34,795 nt of DNA from assembly GCA_047975025.1 (NCBI GenBank), contig JBKECY010000061.1, forward strand, positions 1 to 34,795. The letters are read 5' to 3'. The position numbers and the translations under genes are program-made. How positions within the stretch are numbered: the stretch's first letter is position 1; every line of letters starts with the position of its first letter. The notes under the pieces are model-generated. The model did not search any database, had not been told where the DNA came from, and saw only the letters and a list, made by a program, of their open reading frames with translations. This DNA comes from JBKECY01 sp047975025 (GTDB lineage: Bacteria > Bacillota > Clostridia > Lachnospirales > Lachnospiraceae). Positions 16,733 to 24,360 of this stretch are shown piece after piece.

Positions 16733-16951
16733 TTAGCAGAATTCAATTAAACTGCCAAGCGCATCGACTCGTATGCTTGTCCAGCTTGCTTGTCTGAGAT
16801 AATTTATATCATCCAAATCTGCAATTTCATTTTCTAGCAGAAGCTCATAAAGAACTTCAAAATTGCTTCCTTTCGGATGCTGAAGGTTTCCAAACAGCAA
16901 GATTTCATCCATTATTTCCGGGTCGTTGATTGTGCGGCTAAAAAGTGCCAT
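16733..16951 (-). CDS. Orphan acidic protein, 72 aa
   Basis: I recognise no family. The product is acidic, without membrane segments or cysteine motifs (one C-terminal Cys), and reads like a compact helical protein (DPEIMDEILLFGNLQHPKGS, then NFEVLYELLLENEIADLDD). The case for a real gene is the excellent ribosome binding site AGGAGG eight bases before the ATG and a full-length frame. It converges on smpB with only seven bases between stop codons, so the rnr-smpB transcript runs antisense to it. Upstream there are only 25 bases before the tmRNA terminator stem, so it is either expressed by readthrough from ssrA or from a promoter overlapping that hairpin. Confidence 0.6.
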   Translation of the reverse strand: MALFSRTINDPEIMDEILLFGNLQHPKGSNFEVLYELLLENEIADLDDINYLRQASWTSIRVDALGSLIEFC

Positions 16952-16976
16952 AAAAGCCTCCTGTTAAGTAAAGAAT

Positions 16977-17012
16977 AAAACAGCCATCTGATTTTCAAAA
17001 TGGCTGTTTTGT
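16977..17012 (-). terminator. Terminator of tmRNA, probably bidirectional
   Basis: AAAACAGCCAT (16977-16987) pairs with ATGGCTGTTTT (17000-17010). On the minus strand it is followed by ATTCTTT and ends the tmRNA transcript. On the plus strand TGTTTTGTTTTG follows, so it can also stop transcripts coming from smpB. Confidence 0.75.
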
Positions 17013-17087
17013 TTTGCCCGCTGTTGTAATAACAGCCGCAAATTACCAGTATAATAACGCGCAGTGCTAAGCATGCGGCGTTTTTCA

Positions 17088-17435
17088 TAGTGGACCTGAG
17101 GGGAATTGAACCCCTGTCCGAAAGCCTATTCAATATGGCATCTCCCATCACAGTCATTAGTTTGGCATTCCCTCTATGAACCGCCTAATGACAGGCTGAT
17201 CACTTTAGTAGCTTCATAAGATCTTTTATCCTGGCAAAGCTTACAGGACAAAGGGCCTCGCTAGTTTGATGCCGTTCTCTAGGGCGCGAGTTACCTAAAG
17301 TCGACAGCTGCCACTAGGCAGCGTAAGCTAAATTATCTTCAGCGTTTAAATTTTTTTCCAGAGTGATGACGCAGTTCCGGAGTCTGCGGATGGCTTCCAT
17401 ACCTTCAAAACCCCCGTCGAAACCAGTACAAGCCC
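17088..17435 (-). ncRNA. ssrA: tmRNA (SsrA)
   Basis: tmRNA rescues stalled ribosomes and tags the unfinished protein for degradation. On the minus strand the 5' end reads GGGCTTGTACTGGTTTCGAC, with the acceptor half GGGCTTG pairing with CAGGTCC at the 3' end; the T arm GACAGGGGTTCAATTCCCCT is complete. The tag frame ends at TAG (17314-17316) and reads ...KNLNAEDNLAYAA, closing in the usual LAYAA-type degron; the exact resume codon near 17355 is inferred. Bases after the discriminator A are CTA, so CCA is not encoded. Its length of about 345 bases is normal. It has its own consensus promoter and a terminator at 16977-17012. Confidence 0.95.
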
Positions 17436-17462
17436 TTGTACATAGTTTATAACTTCCTACAT

Positions 17463-17491
17463 AGTATAAGAACAAATTAGAAATATGTCAA
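17463..17491 (-). promoter_or_regulatory. Promoter of tmRNA
   Basis: On the minus strand TTGACA (17491-17486), 17-base spacer, TATACT (17468-17463). The predicted start lies about 20 bases before the mature 5' end, leaving a short leader for RNase P to remove. Confidence 0.88.
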
Positions 17492-17542
17492 TATGAAATG
17501 ACAAGTTTACATAATTTTCATAGCTCTTTTTGATGTAGATAC

Positions 17543-17571
17543 TTGAATAATGGCGCCGCATAAGCTATAAT
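17543..17571 (+). promoter_or_regulatory. Promoter of the malY-tcdA-desulfurase-ttcA operon
   Basis: TTGAAT (17543-17548), 17-base spacer, TATAAT (17566-17571). The leader to the first start codon is about 70 bases. Confidence 0.8.
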
Positions 17572-17587
17572 TTACGCTAGTGTAAAC
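17572..17587 (+). promoter_or_regulatory. Operator-like palindrome at the transcription start
   Basis: TTTACGCTAGTGTAAA is a 16-base palindrome with one mismatched pair. It begins directly after the -10 hexamer and covers the likely transcription start, the place expected for a repressor site. The binding protein is not evident. Confidence 0.45.
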
Positions 17588-17649
17588 AGACAGAGACTTC
17601 GGCGCAGATGCAGCGCTGACAATGCATCAGCCGGCAGGAGAGGAGAATC

Positions 17650-18855
17650 ATGCCAGAGAATACGAATGTAGAATCTGTATTTGACACCATCGTAGAACGT
17701 ACGAATACAGATAGTATTAAATATGACTTTTTTAATGAATATAACAAACCGCAGGATGCCATTCCCATGTGGATTGCAGACATGGATTTTCAGGTTCCTT
17801 CTGCCGTTACCAGTGCTTTAGAAGCAACGGTATCCCATGCAGTCTACGGCTATTCACAGACGACACAGGCCTATGATACGGTACTGTGTGACTGGTACGA
17901 GCGTCGCTTTCAATGGAAGACACAGGCACAATGGAATGTACAGGTACCAGGGGTGATGTTCGCAGTAGCCATGGCATTACAGGTGTTGAGCCAGCCGGGA
18001 GAGTCAGTCATGATCTGCCAGCCCGTCTACTATCCTTTTGAGAAGATTGTCAAGGCGAACGGACGGCATCTGGTCATTCATGAGCTTATACATGCAGCAG
18101 AGGGGTATGTCATGAACTGGGAGCAGTTTGAAGTGCAGATTGTTTCTGAACAGGTGAAGGTATTTCTGCTGTGTTCTCCGCATAATCCGGTGGGCAGGGT
18201 CTGGACGAAGGAGGAACTTCTGCGCATGGCTGAGATATGCCTGCGGCATAATGTCTATATAGTTTCGGATGAGATTCACAGTGATTTTGTCTATGCACCA
18301 TACAAGCATATACCGCTGGCATCGCTTGGAGATGAAATTGCCGGACATACAATTACGTGTACAGCCCCTACGAAGACTTTCAATCTGGCAGGTCTGCAGA
18401 TTGCCAATATCTTTATCTCAGATGCCTCTTTAAGAAAGAGATTCACGCTGGCATGTGCCGCTACGGGCTATCCGGGGAGCAACACAATGGGAATTGTTGC
18501 TGCGAAAGCAGCGTATACATATGGGAATGAATGGGTAGATGCCTTGCTGCTTTACTTACAGGAGAATATCCGGTATGTGCAGGAACGCATCCGGAGACTG
18601 CCCGCTGGAATCGAGCTTGTACAGCCGCAAGGTACATACCTTTTGTGGCTGGATTGCCGCAAGCTGGGTATGCCTGATCACAAGCTGGAGGCATTTTTCC
18701 TACAGGAAGCAGGGCTGTGGCTTCATAATGGCTGGACGTTTGGAAAGAGCGGCAGCGGGTATATGCGTATGAATATTGCCTGCCCGAAAGCAACCGTGCG
18801 GGAAGCCATGGACAGGCTGGAAAGAGCAGTAATGCACAGAGAGGGTACAAAATAA
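17650..18855 (+). CDS. MalY/PatB-type PLP-dependent C-S lyase (cystathionine beta-lyase-like aminotransferase), 401 aa
   Basis: Fold type I PLP enzyme of the MalY/PatB branch, which splits cystathionine or cysteine into pyruvate, ammonia and a thiol or sulfide. Family marks: the N-terminal PMWIADMDFQVP, Tyr in VYGYS, Asn179 in SPHNPVGRVW, Asp207 in VSDEIHSDF, and the PLP lysine Lys242 in TAPTKTFNLAG. Length is typical (about 390-400). The ATG follows GGAGAGGAGAATC. It heads a tight operon; the tcdA-like gene starts at the base after its stop codon. With a cysteine desulfurase two genes on, its likely job is to mobilise sulfur from cysteine or cystathionine. A pure transaminase role cannot be excluded. 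Confidence 0.9.
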   Translation: MPENTNVESVFDTIVERTNTDSIKYDFFNEYNKPQDAIPMWIADMDFQVPSAVTSALEATVSHAVYGYSQTTQAYDTVLCDWYERRFQWKTQAQWNVQVPGVMFAVAMALQVLSQPGESVMICQPVYYPFEKIVKANGRHLVIHELIHAAEGYVMNWEQFEVQIVSEQVKVFLLCSPHNPVGRVWTKEELLRMAEICLRHNVYIVSDEIHSDFVYAPYKHIPLASLGDEIAGHTITCTAPTKTFNLAGLQIANIFISDASLRKRFTLACAATGYPGSNTMGIVAAKAAYTYGNEWVDALLLYLQENIRYVQERIRRLPAGIELVQPQGTYLLWLDCRKLGMPDHKLEAFFLQEAGLWLHNGWTFGKSGSGYMRMNIACPKATVREAMDRLERAVMHREGTK

Positions 18856-19632
18856 ATGTTAAATCAATTTTCTAGGACCGAACTGCTGTTGGGCAGCAGT
18901 GCAATGGAGCGGTTGAAGCAAGCCCGGGTTGCTGTAGTCGGGATTGGCGGTGTCGGTGGTTATGCAGTTGAAGCCTTGGTCAGAAGCGGCGTGGGAACGC
19001 TGGATCTGATCGATGATGATAAGATCTGCCTTACGAACCTTAACCGACAGCTTCATGCGACCAGACTGACCATCGGACAATATAAGGTAGATGTGGCGCG
19101 GGAACGTTGTCTGCAGATCAATCCGGATGTTCAGGTTCATACATATAAGATGTTTTATATGCCGGATACAGCCGACAGCCTGCCGTTATCTGAGTATGAC
19201 TACATTATTGATGCAATCGATACTGTGACCGGCAAGCTCGAACTTATCGTCAGAGCCAACGAACTGGGAATCCCGATTATCAGTTCTATGGGCGCGGGGA
19301 ATAAGCTGGATGCTTCCCGCTTTGAAATTCAGGATATTTATAAGACCTCAGTGTGTCCACTGGCCAAAGTCATGCGCCGTGAGCTCAAGAAGAGGCATAT
19401 TAAGAAATTAAAGGTGCTGTATTCACGTGAAAAAATAATACAGCCTCTGGAAGATATGTCCATCAGCTGCCGAGAGAACTGTGTCTGTCCTCCGGGCACG
19501 CAGCGCAAATGTACGCAGAGACGCCAGATTCCGGGGAGTACTGCGTTTGTGCCGTCCGCGGCAGGTCTGATTATCGCAGGAGAAGTGATTCAGGATTTAG
19601 TCCATGCACAGATGCCGTCACTGGCGCAATGA
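18856..19632 (+). CDS. tcdA: TcdA-like E1/ThiF-family protein (tRNA t6A dehydratase), 258 aa
   Basis: A ThiF/MoeB/E1 superfamily enzyme. In E. coli TcdA (CsdL) uses ATP to cyclise t6A37 to ct6A in ANN-decoding tRNAs and takes part in the CsdA-CsdE sulfur relay. The Rossmann motif GIGGVGGYA is at 29-37, the NLNRQ motif at 60-64, then YIIDAIDTVTGK and IISSMGAGNKLD. The SVCPLAKVMRREL segment and a cysteine-rich stretch (CRENCVCPPGTQRKC) near residues 205-219 match the TcdA branch rather than MoeB or ThiF. The start codon abuts the stop of malY (TAAATG). Clustering with a cysteine desulfurase fits the known CsdA-TcdA link. Confidence 0.9.
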   Translation: MLNQFSRTELLLGSSAMERLKQARVAVVGIGGVGGYAVEALVRSGVGTLDLIDDDKICLTNLNRQLHATRLTIGQYKVDVARERCLQINPDVQVHTYKMFYMPDTADSLPLSEYDYIIDAIDTVTGKLELIVRANELGIPIISSMGAGNKLDASRFEIQDIYKTSVCPLAKVMRRELKKRHIKKLKVLYSREKIIQPLEDMSISCRENCVCPPGTQRKCTQRRQIPGSTAFVPSAAGLIIAGEVIQDLVHAQMPSLAQ

Positions 19633-19656
19633 ATAGGATAGAGACAGGAGATATAC

Positions 19657-20778
19657 ATGATTTATCTGGATTATGCATCCAATACACCGACCGACGAAGA
19701 TGTTCTGCAGACCTTTGTCGAGGTGAACCAACGTATGTTTGGAAATCCGAACTCCCTGCATCAGGCAGGCAGAGAAGCACAGGAAACCATAGAGGAGGCG
19801 CTGCAAAGCATAGCTGCAGACCTTCACTGTAACAAAAGTGAGTTGATTATCACATCAGGAGCCAGCGAATCGAATAATACGGCAATCAAAGGATATGCAC
19901 GTGTACAGCGCCATACCGGACGCCATATCCTCAGCACGTGTCTGGAGCATTCTTCGGTAAGCGCATCACTTACGGCACTGCAGACGCAGGGCTATGAGAT
20001 TGAATTGCTGGATCTTACGCCGGAGGGAAGAGTGGATCTAAACTCTTTAAAAGAACTGATTCGCAAGGACACAATTCTGCTTGCAATAACTGCGGTAGAC
20101 AGTGAGCTTGGGGTAGTACAGCCATTAGCAGAAATCCAGGAGGTACTAAGAGAGTACCCGGATTGTATTCTGCACGTGGATGCCACACAGGCGATTGGAA
20201 AAATTCCGTTTTGTTTAAATGGCTTGCAGAGCGTGAGCTTTTCGCCGCATAAATTCTATGGAATTAACGGAGTCGGAATTTTGTACAAGCGAGAGGATAT
20301 GGTCGTTGAACCTCTGATTCATGGAGGGAGCAGTACGACAGTATACCGCAGTGGTACGCCTATGACGGCACTGACAGCAAGTGCTGCCGCAGCAGTCCAT
20401 AAGGCAGTTCTTACCTTGCCGGAAACGACGGCTGCTGTTGAAAGAATCAGGAACCGGATAGGGGAGTTTCTAGAATCCCAGCCGGGTGTGTACTGCAACA
20501 ATACCGATTATTCCATTCCGCACATCTTAAATATCAGTGTGCCGGGATATAAGGCGCTCAGATTGCAGGAACTGCTCGATGCGCAAGGCATCTGTGTATC
20601 TACGAAATCCGCCTGTGCAGTTCCCAATACACCTTCGAGAGCTGTATTTGCGGTAACAAAGGATAAGAAAAGGGCTGTGTCATCCATTCGAATCAGTATA
20701 AGCCATCTGACAACATCGGCTGAAGCAGATACGTTTTGTCAAGCATTTGCCCGCTGTCTGGAGGAGTTGAAAACATGA
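19657..20778 (+). CDS. Cysteine desulfurase (NifS/IscS family), 373 aa
   Basis: Transfers sulfur from cysteine to an active-site cysteine as persulfide, for Fe-S clusters or tRNA thiolation. The N-terminal IYLDYASNTP, the SGASESNN and HVDATQAIGK motifs, PLP lysine Lys199 in SFSPHKFYG, and the catalytic loop with Cys320 in STKSACAVPN identify the family. Length 373 is normal. The ATG follows ACAGGAGATATAC. The stop codon overlaps the next start (ATGA), so a TtcA-like thiolase is made by coupled translation. This dedicates the enzyme to tRNA sulfur delivery rather than to a general isc or suf system; no IscU or SufU gene lies next to it. Confidence 0.92.
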   Translation: MIYLDYASNTPTDEDVLQTFVEVNQRMFGNPNSLHQAGREAQETIEEALQSIAADLHCNKSELIITSGASESNNTAIKGYARVQRHTGRHILSTCLEHSSVSASLTALQTQGYEIELLDLTPEGRVDLNSLKELIRKDTILLAITAVDSELGVVQPLAEIQEVLREYPDCILHVDATQAIGKIPFCLNGLQSVSFSPHKFYGINGVGILYKREDMVVEPLIHGGSSTTVYRSGTPMTALTASAAAAVHKAVLTLPETTAAVERIRNRIGEFLESQPGVYCNNTDYSIPHILNISVPGYKALRLQELLDAQGICVSTKSACAVPNTPSRAVFAVTKDKKRAVSSIRISISHLTTSAEADTFCQAFARCLEELKT

Positions 20779-21617
20779 AACGCGAACTAGAAACCTATCA
20801 GTTGATTGAGAGAAGTCTCATTAAAAAATTCAGAAAAGAGATCTGGACACCCTTCGTCAAGGGAATCAAGCGCTACGAATTGATTCAGGAAGGCGATAAA
20901 ATTGCTGTCTGCATATCTGGCGGTAAGGATTCCATGCTATTGGCTAAGCTGATGCAGGAACTGCAGCGTCATGGGCCGGTGTCGTTCGAGACCATATTCC
21001 TGGTCATGGATCCGGGATATAATCCAATCAACCGCCAAAAAATCGAGAGTAATGCCAAATTATTACATGTGCCGATTGAGGTATTTGAGACGAATATATT
21101 TGATGTTGTGGCGGATATTGAACAGTCCCCCTGCTATCTGTGTGCCCGCATGCGCAGAGGCTATCTCTATGACCATGCCAAGCGCTTGGGGTGCAATAAA
21201 ATTGCTCTTGGCCATCATTTCAGTGATGTTGTGGAGACGACATTGATGGCAATGCTGTATGGTGCGCAGATTCAGGGGATGCTTCCTAAGCTTAGAAGCC
21301 AGAACTTCGAAGGTATAGAACTGATTCGTCCGATGTATTGTGTTCATGAGGACGATATCATTGCATGGAAGAACTACAATGATCTGGAATTTATTCAATG
21401 TGCCTGTCGCTTCACAGAGAATTGCACGATCTGTGATAATGGCGGCGGCGGATCTAAGAGACAGGAAACCAAGGCATTAATTAAAAAACTAAAAAAAGAG
21501 AATCCCATGATTGAAATGAATATTTATAATAGTATTCATGATGTAAATGTCAATACGCTGCTGGGATATAAGCTAAAGGATGCGCAGTATTCATTTCTGG
21601 AGCAGTATGAGCAGTAG
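20775..21617 (+). CDS. TtcA-like PP-loop tRNA thiolase, 280 aa
   Basis: An adenylating sulfur transferase of the TtcA/TtuA group, which replaces oxygen by sulfur in tRNA bases (2-thiocytidine 32 for TtcA). The PP-loop SGGKDS is at residues 48-53, the CxxC pair at 120-123 (CYLC) and further cysteines at 209, 211, 217 and 220 (CACRFTENCTIC). The first CxxC and one later cysteine would hold the [4Fe-4S] cluster known from the family; the C-terminal cysteine group is richer than in E. coli TtcA. I use the ATG at 20775, which overlaps the desulfurase stop and gives a normal length; an upstream GTG start at 20736 would lie inside the desulfurase. The exact target base is not proved. Confidence 0.87.
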   Translation: MKRELETYQLIERSLIKKFRKEIWTPFVKGIKRYELIQEGDKIAVCISGGKDSMLLAKLMQELQRHGPVSFETIFLVMDPGYNPINRQKIESNAKLLHVPIEVFETNIFDVVADIEQSPCYLCARMRRGYLYDHAKRLGCNKIALGHHFSDVVETTLMAMLYGAQIQGMLPKLRSQNFEGIELIRPMYCVHEDDIIAWKNYNDLEFIQCACRFTENCTICDNGGGGSKRQETKALIKKLKKENPMIEMNIYNSIHDVNVNTLLGYKLKDAQYSFLEQYEQ

Positions 21618-21652
21618 GAAGCCAGAGGGAGTAAACTCTGTGAATTTGTGAA

Positions 21653-21681
21653 TTGACAATAATTTGTAAATCGGGTATTCT
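21653..21681 (+). promoter_or_regulatory. Promoter of the DUF1113-type gene
   Basis: TTGACA (21653-21658), 17-base spacer, TATTCT (21676-21681), 31 bases before the start codon. Confidence 0.75.
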
Positions 21682-21712
21682 ATACCTTAACAGGAAATTG
21701 AGGGGAGAAACT

Positions 21713-22384
21713 ATGGCAGCCAAACACAGAAATGATTCCCGTAAAGTTTTTGCTCAAGGGTATAATTTTTACAAAGTGTTCTGGATATTTTTATTAGGGT
21801 CACTGATCGGCGATGGAGTAGAAACGTTATGGGGGTGGGGAACCACAGGGCAACTAATGAGCCGCAGCAGTCTTTTGTACGGACCGTTTAGTGTTGTATG
21901 GGGGATTGGTGCAGTAGTACTGACAATCACATTGCATGGACTGGCGAAGAAACGAGACTTGTATATATTTGTGGTTGGTACGCTTCTCGGCGGAGCCTAT
22001 GAATATGTCTGCTCCCTCGTAACAGAATACTTCTTTGGTGTTGTGTTCTGGGATTACAGTGACCGGATGTTCAATATTGACGGTCGAGTGAATCTGCTGT
22101 TTTGTATTTTCTGGGGGCTTCTGTCACTGATCTGGGTCAAGGACATATATCCGCGTCTCTCGAACCTGATTGAGAAGATACCGATACGTCTGGGACAGAC
22201 AGGAACCATTCTTCTGGTTATCTTTATGGTCGCCAATATGGCACTTACTTCTGCAGCTTTGTATCGCGCAGATCAAAGAGCGTCAGGGAACAAGGCGGAT
22301 ACGGCAATCGAGCGTTTTCTGGATCGACAGTATCCTGATACATATCTGGCTAAGCGTTACCAGAATATGAAGAAGAATGACTGA
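21713..22384 (+). CDS. DUF1113 / CmpB-like putative membrane permease, 223 aa
   Basis: An integral membrane protein with about five helices: residues 20-40, 55-80, 87-110, 130-150 and 170-195. The segments GSLIGDGVETLWGWG, LLYGPFSVVWG, GGAYEYVCSL and VFWDYSD are those of the family named putative ABC transporter permease (PF06541). No ATPase or binding protein is nearby, and the function of the family is unproven. The ATG at 21713 is chosen because AGGGGAG lies four to six bases upstream; the longer frame begins inside the promoter. It has its own promoter and appears to be a single gene. Confidence 0.8.
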   Translation: MAAKHRNDSRKVFAQGYNFYKVFWIFLLGSLIGDGVETLWGWGTTGQLMSRSSLLYGPFSVVWGIGAVVLTITLHGLAKKRDLYIFVVGTLLGGAYEYVCSLVTEYFFGVVFWDYSDRMFNIDGRVNLLFCIFWGLLSLIWVKDIYPRLSNLIEKIPIRLGQTGTILLVIFMVANMALTSAALYRADQRASGNKADTAIERFLDRQYPDTYLAKRYQNMKKND

Positions 22385-22461
22385 TGTAATAAAAAATGAA
22401 TAGGTACTGACTATTTTTTCAATGGTGAAAAGACTCCATTGTGGAAATATGGCATATGGGG

Positions 22462-22495
22462 ATCCCCATCGAAGAAAGCAGACTTCGATGGGGAT
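22462..22495 (+). terminator. Long perfect hairpin, possible terminator
   Basis: ATCCCCATCGAAG (22462-22474) and CTTCGATGGGGAT (22483-22495) form a 13-bp perfect stem with an eight-base loop. Only a short TTG tract follows, so it may end the preceding gene inefficiently. The palindrome at 22496-22511 begins at the next base. Confidence 0.55.
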
Positions 22496-22511
22496 TTGTG
22501 CATATGCACAA
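22496..22511 (+). promoter_or_regulatory. 16-bp perfect palindrome upstream of the PAS-AAA regulator
   Basis: TTGTGCATATGCACAA is a perfect palindrome 68 bases before the regulator start codon. Its 14-base core TGTGCATAWGCACA recurs at 24242-24255 ahead of the aminotransferase promoter. Two such copies flanking the regulator gene suggest its own binding site. Confidence 0.6.
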
Positions 22512-22578
22512 CGATTATTCGAAAATTGCATAAAACCATGTTGGACAGCTGCGGGTATGGCATAAGAAAGGAGCAGAT

Positions 22579-24219
22579 ATGAGAGAAGAATTCGTTGCGG
22601 AATGGGAAAAGAGAACAAAAGAATATATGATATTGGTGGACGACCTGAATCACATTGAATATATAAATCCTTATCTGAAAGAACTGATTTTTGTCGAAGA
22701 ATACGATAAATTCCTGCATACGGTTCTAAGAAGTGCCCGAGGCAGTGTATTTCATTTTGGCAAGAGATGGTTTCGTCTGAGCCGTTTTACCTGCTCTGTA
22801 GGAAGTGTGCTGTTCTTAACGGATATTACGGCGGAGAAGAAGCTGACGGATGAGCTGGAGAGTTTAAAAAAGGTGTCTGAAGATTTCCAGATGCTGTTCG
22901 ACCGGTTCGGTGACAGCAGCATTTATATCGCCGATGCGAACGGTGTGACGACCTGGGTGGGAAGTTCGGTCGCGGAGGAATTCGGTGTATCTGTGGAGTA
23001 TTTGCTGGGGAAAAACGTATACGATCTGGAGAAGGAAGGGATTTTCTATCCTTCGGTTACGCGTCGTGTTATGGAAACTCTGCAAAGCGAGATGGTAACC
23101 CTTAAAACAGCGACCGGAAAACGCACAATAGCGATGGGATTCCCCTTGTTCGACAAGAATAACAAGCTCGTAAAAATCATTTCCTTTAGCAAGCAGTACC
23201 GGTATAAAGGCGGCAATTCAATTGATGGAATGTTAAAGAGCATAGACTATGAGGCCGATATTTTTTATCCGGAGCTTATTGCGCAGTCGTCAGCCATGGC
23301 GGAAGTAAAAAATCTCATTGAACTTTGCAGCAAAGTAGATTCTTCCTTTATTATTTACGGGGAAAAGGGGAGCGGCAAGGAGAGTATCTCCCGCGTGGTC
23401 CACAGGCTTAGTAAGCGCAATAATGCTGTATTTAAGGCAGTTTCACTCGATGAAATCCCGGAATCCATGATCGAAGAAACGCTGTTTGGCAGTGCAAGTG
23501 ATCCTGCCGGTAAGCCGGGACTTATACGTGAGGCAGAACATGGAACGCTGTATATCAGTGAGGCGGGACTGCTGCCTTACAACTGCCAGCTTAAAATATT
23601 AGACAGCATCAATACGTCACAGGGTATACGAAGTGCTGGTGAGCAAAGCAGCTATAATGTGCGGTTCATCTTTGGGAGTACGCATCGGCTGGAAGAGGAA
23701 ATTGAGCATAAACGAATGTCGAGAGAACTGCTGTATAGAATCAATGTTGTGGAAATCGAATGCCTGCCTCTGCGGAAGCGCAGAGAAGATATCCTGCTGC
23801 TGACCAAGTACTTTTTGCAGACCAACAGCAGCTTCTACGATGTGCCGAAATCCTTTACCCCTGAGGCACTGAAATACTTATATGCGTATGACTGGCCGGG
23901 GAATATTACAGAGTTAAAAGAGTTCGTGGAGAGCGTGTTTCTGGATCTGCATATGGAATTGGTCGATAAAAGTGCCCTTCCTGCCTATATCGTAGAGAAT
24001 ACAGGGGAACAGAAGTCAGACCGCTCTTTGGTCATCCAGAAGATTATGCCGTTAGAGCATGCAGTCGAGCTGGTGGAGAGACAAATGATTACGTTGGCCT
24101 TAAAGGAAAGTAAAAATGCCAGTAAAGCAGCCAAAAAATTAGGGTTGAATCAGTCAACCATGTCTCGTAAAATGCAAAAATACAATATTTCGGTACGGGA
24201 CTTTAAAACAGGTGACTAA
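22579..24219 (+). CDS. PAS-AAA+-Fis transcriptional regulator without GAFTGA loop, 546 aa
   Basis: Architecture of a bacterial enhancer-binding protein: PAS-like sensor regions in residues 1-210 (second one from about 103), an AAA+ domain at about 232-470 and a Fis-type helix-turn-helix at 513-535 (NASKAAKKLGLNQSTMSRKM). Walker A is GEKGSGKES (261-269). Two oddities stand out. After LFG (302-304) the sigma-54 contact loop GAFTGA is missing, replaced by SASDPAGKP. Walker B reads LYISEAG, with Ser in place of the usual Asp. TyrR is a known member that lost GAFTGA and works at sigma-70 promoters. The next operon has a consensus sigma-70-type promoter, so this is probably a non-sigma-54 regulator of the aminotransferase/dehydrogenase pair. 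The ATG follows AAAGGAGCAGAT. Confidence 0.85.
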   Translation: MREEFVAEWEKRTKEYMILVDDLNHIEYINPYLKELIFVEEYDKFLHTVLRSARGSVFHFGKRWFRLSRFTCSVGSVLFLTDITAEKKLTDELESLKKVSEDFQMLFDRFGDSSIYIADANGVTTWVGSSVAEEFGVSVEYLLGKNVYDLEKEGIFYPSVTRRVMETLQSEMVTLKTATGKRTIAMGFPLFDKNNKLVKIISFSKQYRYKGGNSIDGMLKSIDYEADIFYPELIAQSSAMAEVKNLIELCSKVDSSFIIYGEKGSGKESISRVVHRLSKRNNAVFKAVSLDEIPESMIEETLFGSASDPAGKPGLIREAEHGTLYISEAGLLPYNCQLKILDSINTSQGIRSAGEQSSYNVRFIFGSTHRLEEEIEHKRMSRELLYRINVVEIECLPLRKRREDILLLTKYFLQTNSSFYDVPKSFTPEALKYLYAYDWPGNITELKEFVESVFLDLHMELVDKSALPAYIVENTGEQKSDRSLVIQKIMPLEHAVELVERQMITLALKESKNASKAAKKLGLNQSTMSRKMQKYNISVRDFKTGD

Positions 24220-24240
24220 ATAATTGCATTATTGCATATA

Positions 24241-24256
24241 ATGTGCATAAGCACAA
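24241..24256 (+). promoter_or_regulatory. Palindromic site upstream of the aminotransferase promoter
   Basis: ATGTGCATAAGCACAA differs from the site at 22496-22511 in two of 16 positions. Its centre lies about 61 bases upstream of the transcription start predicted from the -10 at 24298, a position typical for an activator. Confidence 0.6.
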
Positions 24257-24274
24257 AAAAAGCATGAAAACAAA

Positions 24275-24303
24275 TTGACATGCGCAGTCTGCAGGTCTAT
24301 ACT
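24275..24303 (+). promoter_or_regulatory. Promoter of the aminotransferase/alcohol dehydrogenase operon
   Basis: TTGACA (24275-24280), 17-base spacer, TATACT (24298-24303). This is a near-consensus sigma-A-type promoter; I see no -24/-12 element of the sigma-54 type. Confidence 0.85.
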
Positions 24304-24360
24304 TCATTATTAATACAAGGAACAAACAATAGAGAATTCAGACGGAAAGGGTGGTTTAGT

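Noticed and set aside
24220..24360. Sigma-54 promoter ahead of the aminotransferase
   Set aside because: I find no GG-N10-GC element of the right form, while TTGACA-17-TATACT is clear. The regulator also lacks GAFTGA.
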